A program made the translations under genes and the position numbers. From positions 1-7,262 of the forward strand of contig CAZLAK010000059.1 in NCBI GenBank assembly GCA_964557545.1: a stretch of DNA of 7,262 bases, read 5' to 3'. This DNA is from CAZLAK01 sp964557545 (lineage in GTDB: Bacteria; Bacillota; Desulfotomaculia; Desulfotomaculales; Pelotomaculaceae). Of this stretch, positions 6,626 through 7,262 are shown piece by piece. Below the pieces are notes generated by a model. It made no database searches. It had not been told where the DNA came from and worked only from the letters and a program-made list of their open reading frames with translations. Numbering within the stretch: the first letter of the stretch is position 1; the number at the start of each line of letters is the position of its first letter.

Positions 6626-6634
6626 CTGGTCAGT
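6621..6634. promoter_or_regulatory. Putative TetR-family operator
   Basis: ACTGAC-TG-GTCAGT is a perfect six-base inverted repeat with a two-base centre, of the size and TGAC/GTCA style common for TetR-family operators. It lies 29 bases upstream of the regulator's ATG and touches a -10-like hexamer (6634-6639), so binding would block transcription of the operon. The assignment is by position and symmetry only. Confidence 0.68.
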
Positions 6635-6661
6635 TTATCCTCTTCTATAAAAATTAGTACA
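6634..6661 (-). promoter_or_regulatory. Candidate promoter of the tetR-exporter operon
   Basis: On the minus strand GATAAA (6639-6634) could be a -10 element, with TGTACT (6661-6656) as a weak -35, 16 bases apart. It overlaps the operator by one base. A better -35, TTGACT (6680-6675), lies further up but has only poor -10 partners (ACTAAT). The match to the SigA consensus is moderate. Confidence 0.4.
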
Positions 6662-6711
6662 GTGCACTCACCCAAGTCAACAGCCAAAAGGGTTTAAAAA
6701 TTTCTTGCCTT

Positions 6712-6762
6712 GGTCAGTGATCTGGCAGTAGCTCCATGACGTGCCAGTAAATACCACTGACC
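6712..6762. repeat. Two-part inverted repeat upstream of spoIIID
   Basis: The outer arms are GGTCAGTG (6712-6719) and CACTGACC (6755-6762), eight perfect pairs. The inner arms are CTGGCA (6722-6727) and TGCCAG (6742-6747), six perfect pairs around a 14-base loop. The two stems are separated by 2 bases on one side and 7 on the other. It has no T-run, so it is not a typical terminator. The outer arm contains TGGTCAGT (6711-6718), identical to the right part of the TetR-style operator at 6627-6634. It could be a spaced regulator site, a cruciform or part of an RNA leader. Confidence 0.65.
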
Positions 6763-6780
6763 CCGCGCTTCTCCCCGGGC

Positions 6781-6808
6781 GCATTTATGGTTTGGGCCGG
6801 CATATATT
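6781..6808 (+). promoter_or_regulatory. spoIIID: Candidate SigE-type promoter of spoIIID
   Basis: CATATATT (6801-6808) resembles the SigE -10 pattern CATACAnT, and GCATTTAT (6781-6788) is a loose match to the -35. The spacer is 12 bases, slightly short. A start near 6815 would leave a leader of about 20 bases holding the ribosome site GGGAGG (6823-6828). Control of spoIIID by SigE is established in Bacillus; the exact element here is an inference. Confidence 0.4.
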
Positions 6809-6835
6809 TTTAAAAAAGTTGCGGGAGGCGCGGTA

Positions 6836-7087
6836 ATGCAGGAATACATCCAGAAAAGGGTGCTGGAAATCTGTGCCTACATCCTGGAGACCAGGGCCAC
6901 AGTGCGCCAGGCCGCGCAGGTCTTTAAGGTGAGCAAGAGCACGGTGCACAAGGACATGACCGAACGTCTGCCCTCGCTGAATAAACAGCTGGCCAGAGAA
7001 GTAAAGCAGATCCTGGAGCAGAACAAGGCCGAGCGCCACCTGCGCGGCGGGGAGGCCACGCGGCGCAAGTACAAAGAGCTGGCTTAA
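6836..7087 (+). CDS. spoIIID: Stage III sporulation protein D (mother-cell transcription factor)
   Basis: SpoIIID is a small DNA-binding protein that activates or represses many SigE-dependent genes in the mother cell and helps switch on sigK. The 83-residue product is slightly shorter than the Bacillus protein. It begins MQEYIQKRVLEICAYILET (1-19), which matches the family's N-terminal helix. The helix-turn-helix is at about 20-43 (ATVRQAAQVFKVSKSTVHKD, 21-40), followed by MTERLP. The basic C-terminal end contains AERHLRGGEATRRKYK (65-80), corresponding to the second DNA-contacting helix. The ATG is seven bases after GGGAGG (6823-6828). An mbl-like gene follows on the same strand, the normal neighbour. 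Upstream, the usual spoIIQ-type peptidase gene is replaced by a divergent exporter operon. Confidence 0.96.
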   Translation: MQEYIQKRVLEICAYILETRATVRQAAQVFKVSKSTVHKDMTERLPSLNKQLAREVKQILEQNKAERHLRGGEATRRKYKELA

Positions 7088-7230
7088 AAGCCGCCTTGAA
7101 AAAAATGGTCCGGCCAAACAAGGAATTTGCCAAAAAAGATAGAATGTAACCTTGGGTTGTTTTAAGGTGTCTTTTGACGGTTGGGATGACCGCCCACATT
7201 TGCAAAGAGAAAGGGGACAGGCTTTTGGCC
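7088..7230 (+). other. Gap between spoIIID and the mbl-like gene
   Basis: About 140 bases without a gene or a clear terminator. TTGACG (7174-7179) resembles a -35, but the corresponding -10 position (around 7196-7202, CACATT) is poor. AAAGGGG ending at 7216 is the ribosome site for the gene at the right edge. Confidence 0.35.
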
Positions 7231-7262
7231 ATGATCAGCGGCAGCGATATAGGAGTGGACCT
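7231..7262 (+). CDS. mbl: MreB/Mbl-like rod-shape protein, N-terminus only
   Basis: Only the first codons are in the window, reading MISGSDIGVDL. SDIGVDL corresponds to the opening beta strand of the actin-like MreB/Mbl fold, usually written DIGIDLGTA, and spoIIID followed by mbl is a conserved order. Mbl forms membrane-bound filaments that guide cell-wall synthesis. The start is uncertain. The ribosome site AAAGGGG (7210-7216) is 8 bases from an in-frame TTG at 7225 but 14 bases from the ATG at 7231, so the TTG may be the true start and add two residues. The gene continues beyond the window. Mbl versus MreB cannot be decided from eleven residues; context favours Mbl. Confidence 0.68.
   Translation, partial: MISGSDIGVD

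Noticed and set aside
7209..7222. Possible SpoIIID binding site near GGGGACAGGC
   Set aside because: It matches the core of the SpoIIID pattern but not the A/T positions, and the same bases are explained by the ribosome site of the mbl-like gene.

Overview
The window looks like chromosome from a GC-rich, endospore-forming Firmicute. The codon use and gene set suggest the Moorella/Desulfotomaculum/Pelotomaculum type of clostridia, but the genus is an inference and not proven. The anchors are spoIID (737-1723, +), spoIIID (6836-7087, +) and the first codons of an mbl/mreB-like gene at the right edge (7231-7262, +). In Bacillus and many clostridia, spoIID, an M23 peptidase gene (spoIIQ), spoIIID and mbl lie in that order and on one strand.

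Left part (1-736): a compact DUF433/DUF5615 gene pair (67-309 and 309-671), read as a VapBC45-like antitoxin and PIN-fold toxin. It is visibly richer in A+T than the rest, which suggests later acquisition. It sits directly upstream of spoIID.

Middle part (1749-6592): five genes on the minus strand, in transcription order a TetR-type regulator, a HlyD-type membrane fusion protein, one short ABC ATPase, and two ABC-2 permeases. The layout resembles ybhGFSR-type export operons controlled by a local TetR protein. Tight spacing (a GTGA overlap between the permeases, a 47-nt overlap between ATPase and first permease) indicates a coupled operon. The block lies where spoIIQ would be expected, convergent with spoIID and divergent from spoIIID. 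The ATPase is unusual: Walker A and Walker B are intact, but the signature motif is degenerate and the switch histidine is missing. No second ATPase is encoded here.

Control region (6593-6835): the divergent tetR/spoIIID intergenic holds a TetR-style palindrome (ACTGAC-TG-GTCAGT), a helically phased TACTGA repeat, and a two-part inverted repeat upstream of spoIIID that reuses the same GGTCAGT half-site. A SigE-like -10 element lies just upstream of spoIIID. This could link the exporter's regulator with a sporulation gene, but that link is a hypothesis.

How the genes work together: SpoIID remodels peptidoglycan during engulfment in the mother cell, SpoIIID is the mother-cell transcription factor acting with SigE, and Mbl organises the cell wall. 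The exporter would move an unknown, probably hydrophobic or toxic, compound out of the cell, with the TetR protein sensing it.
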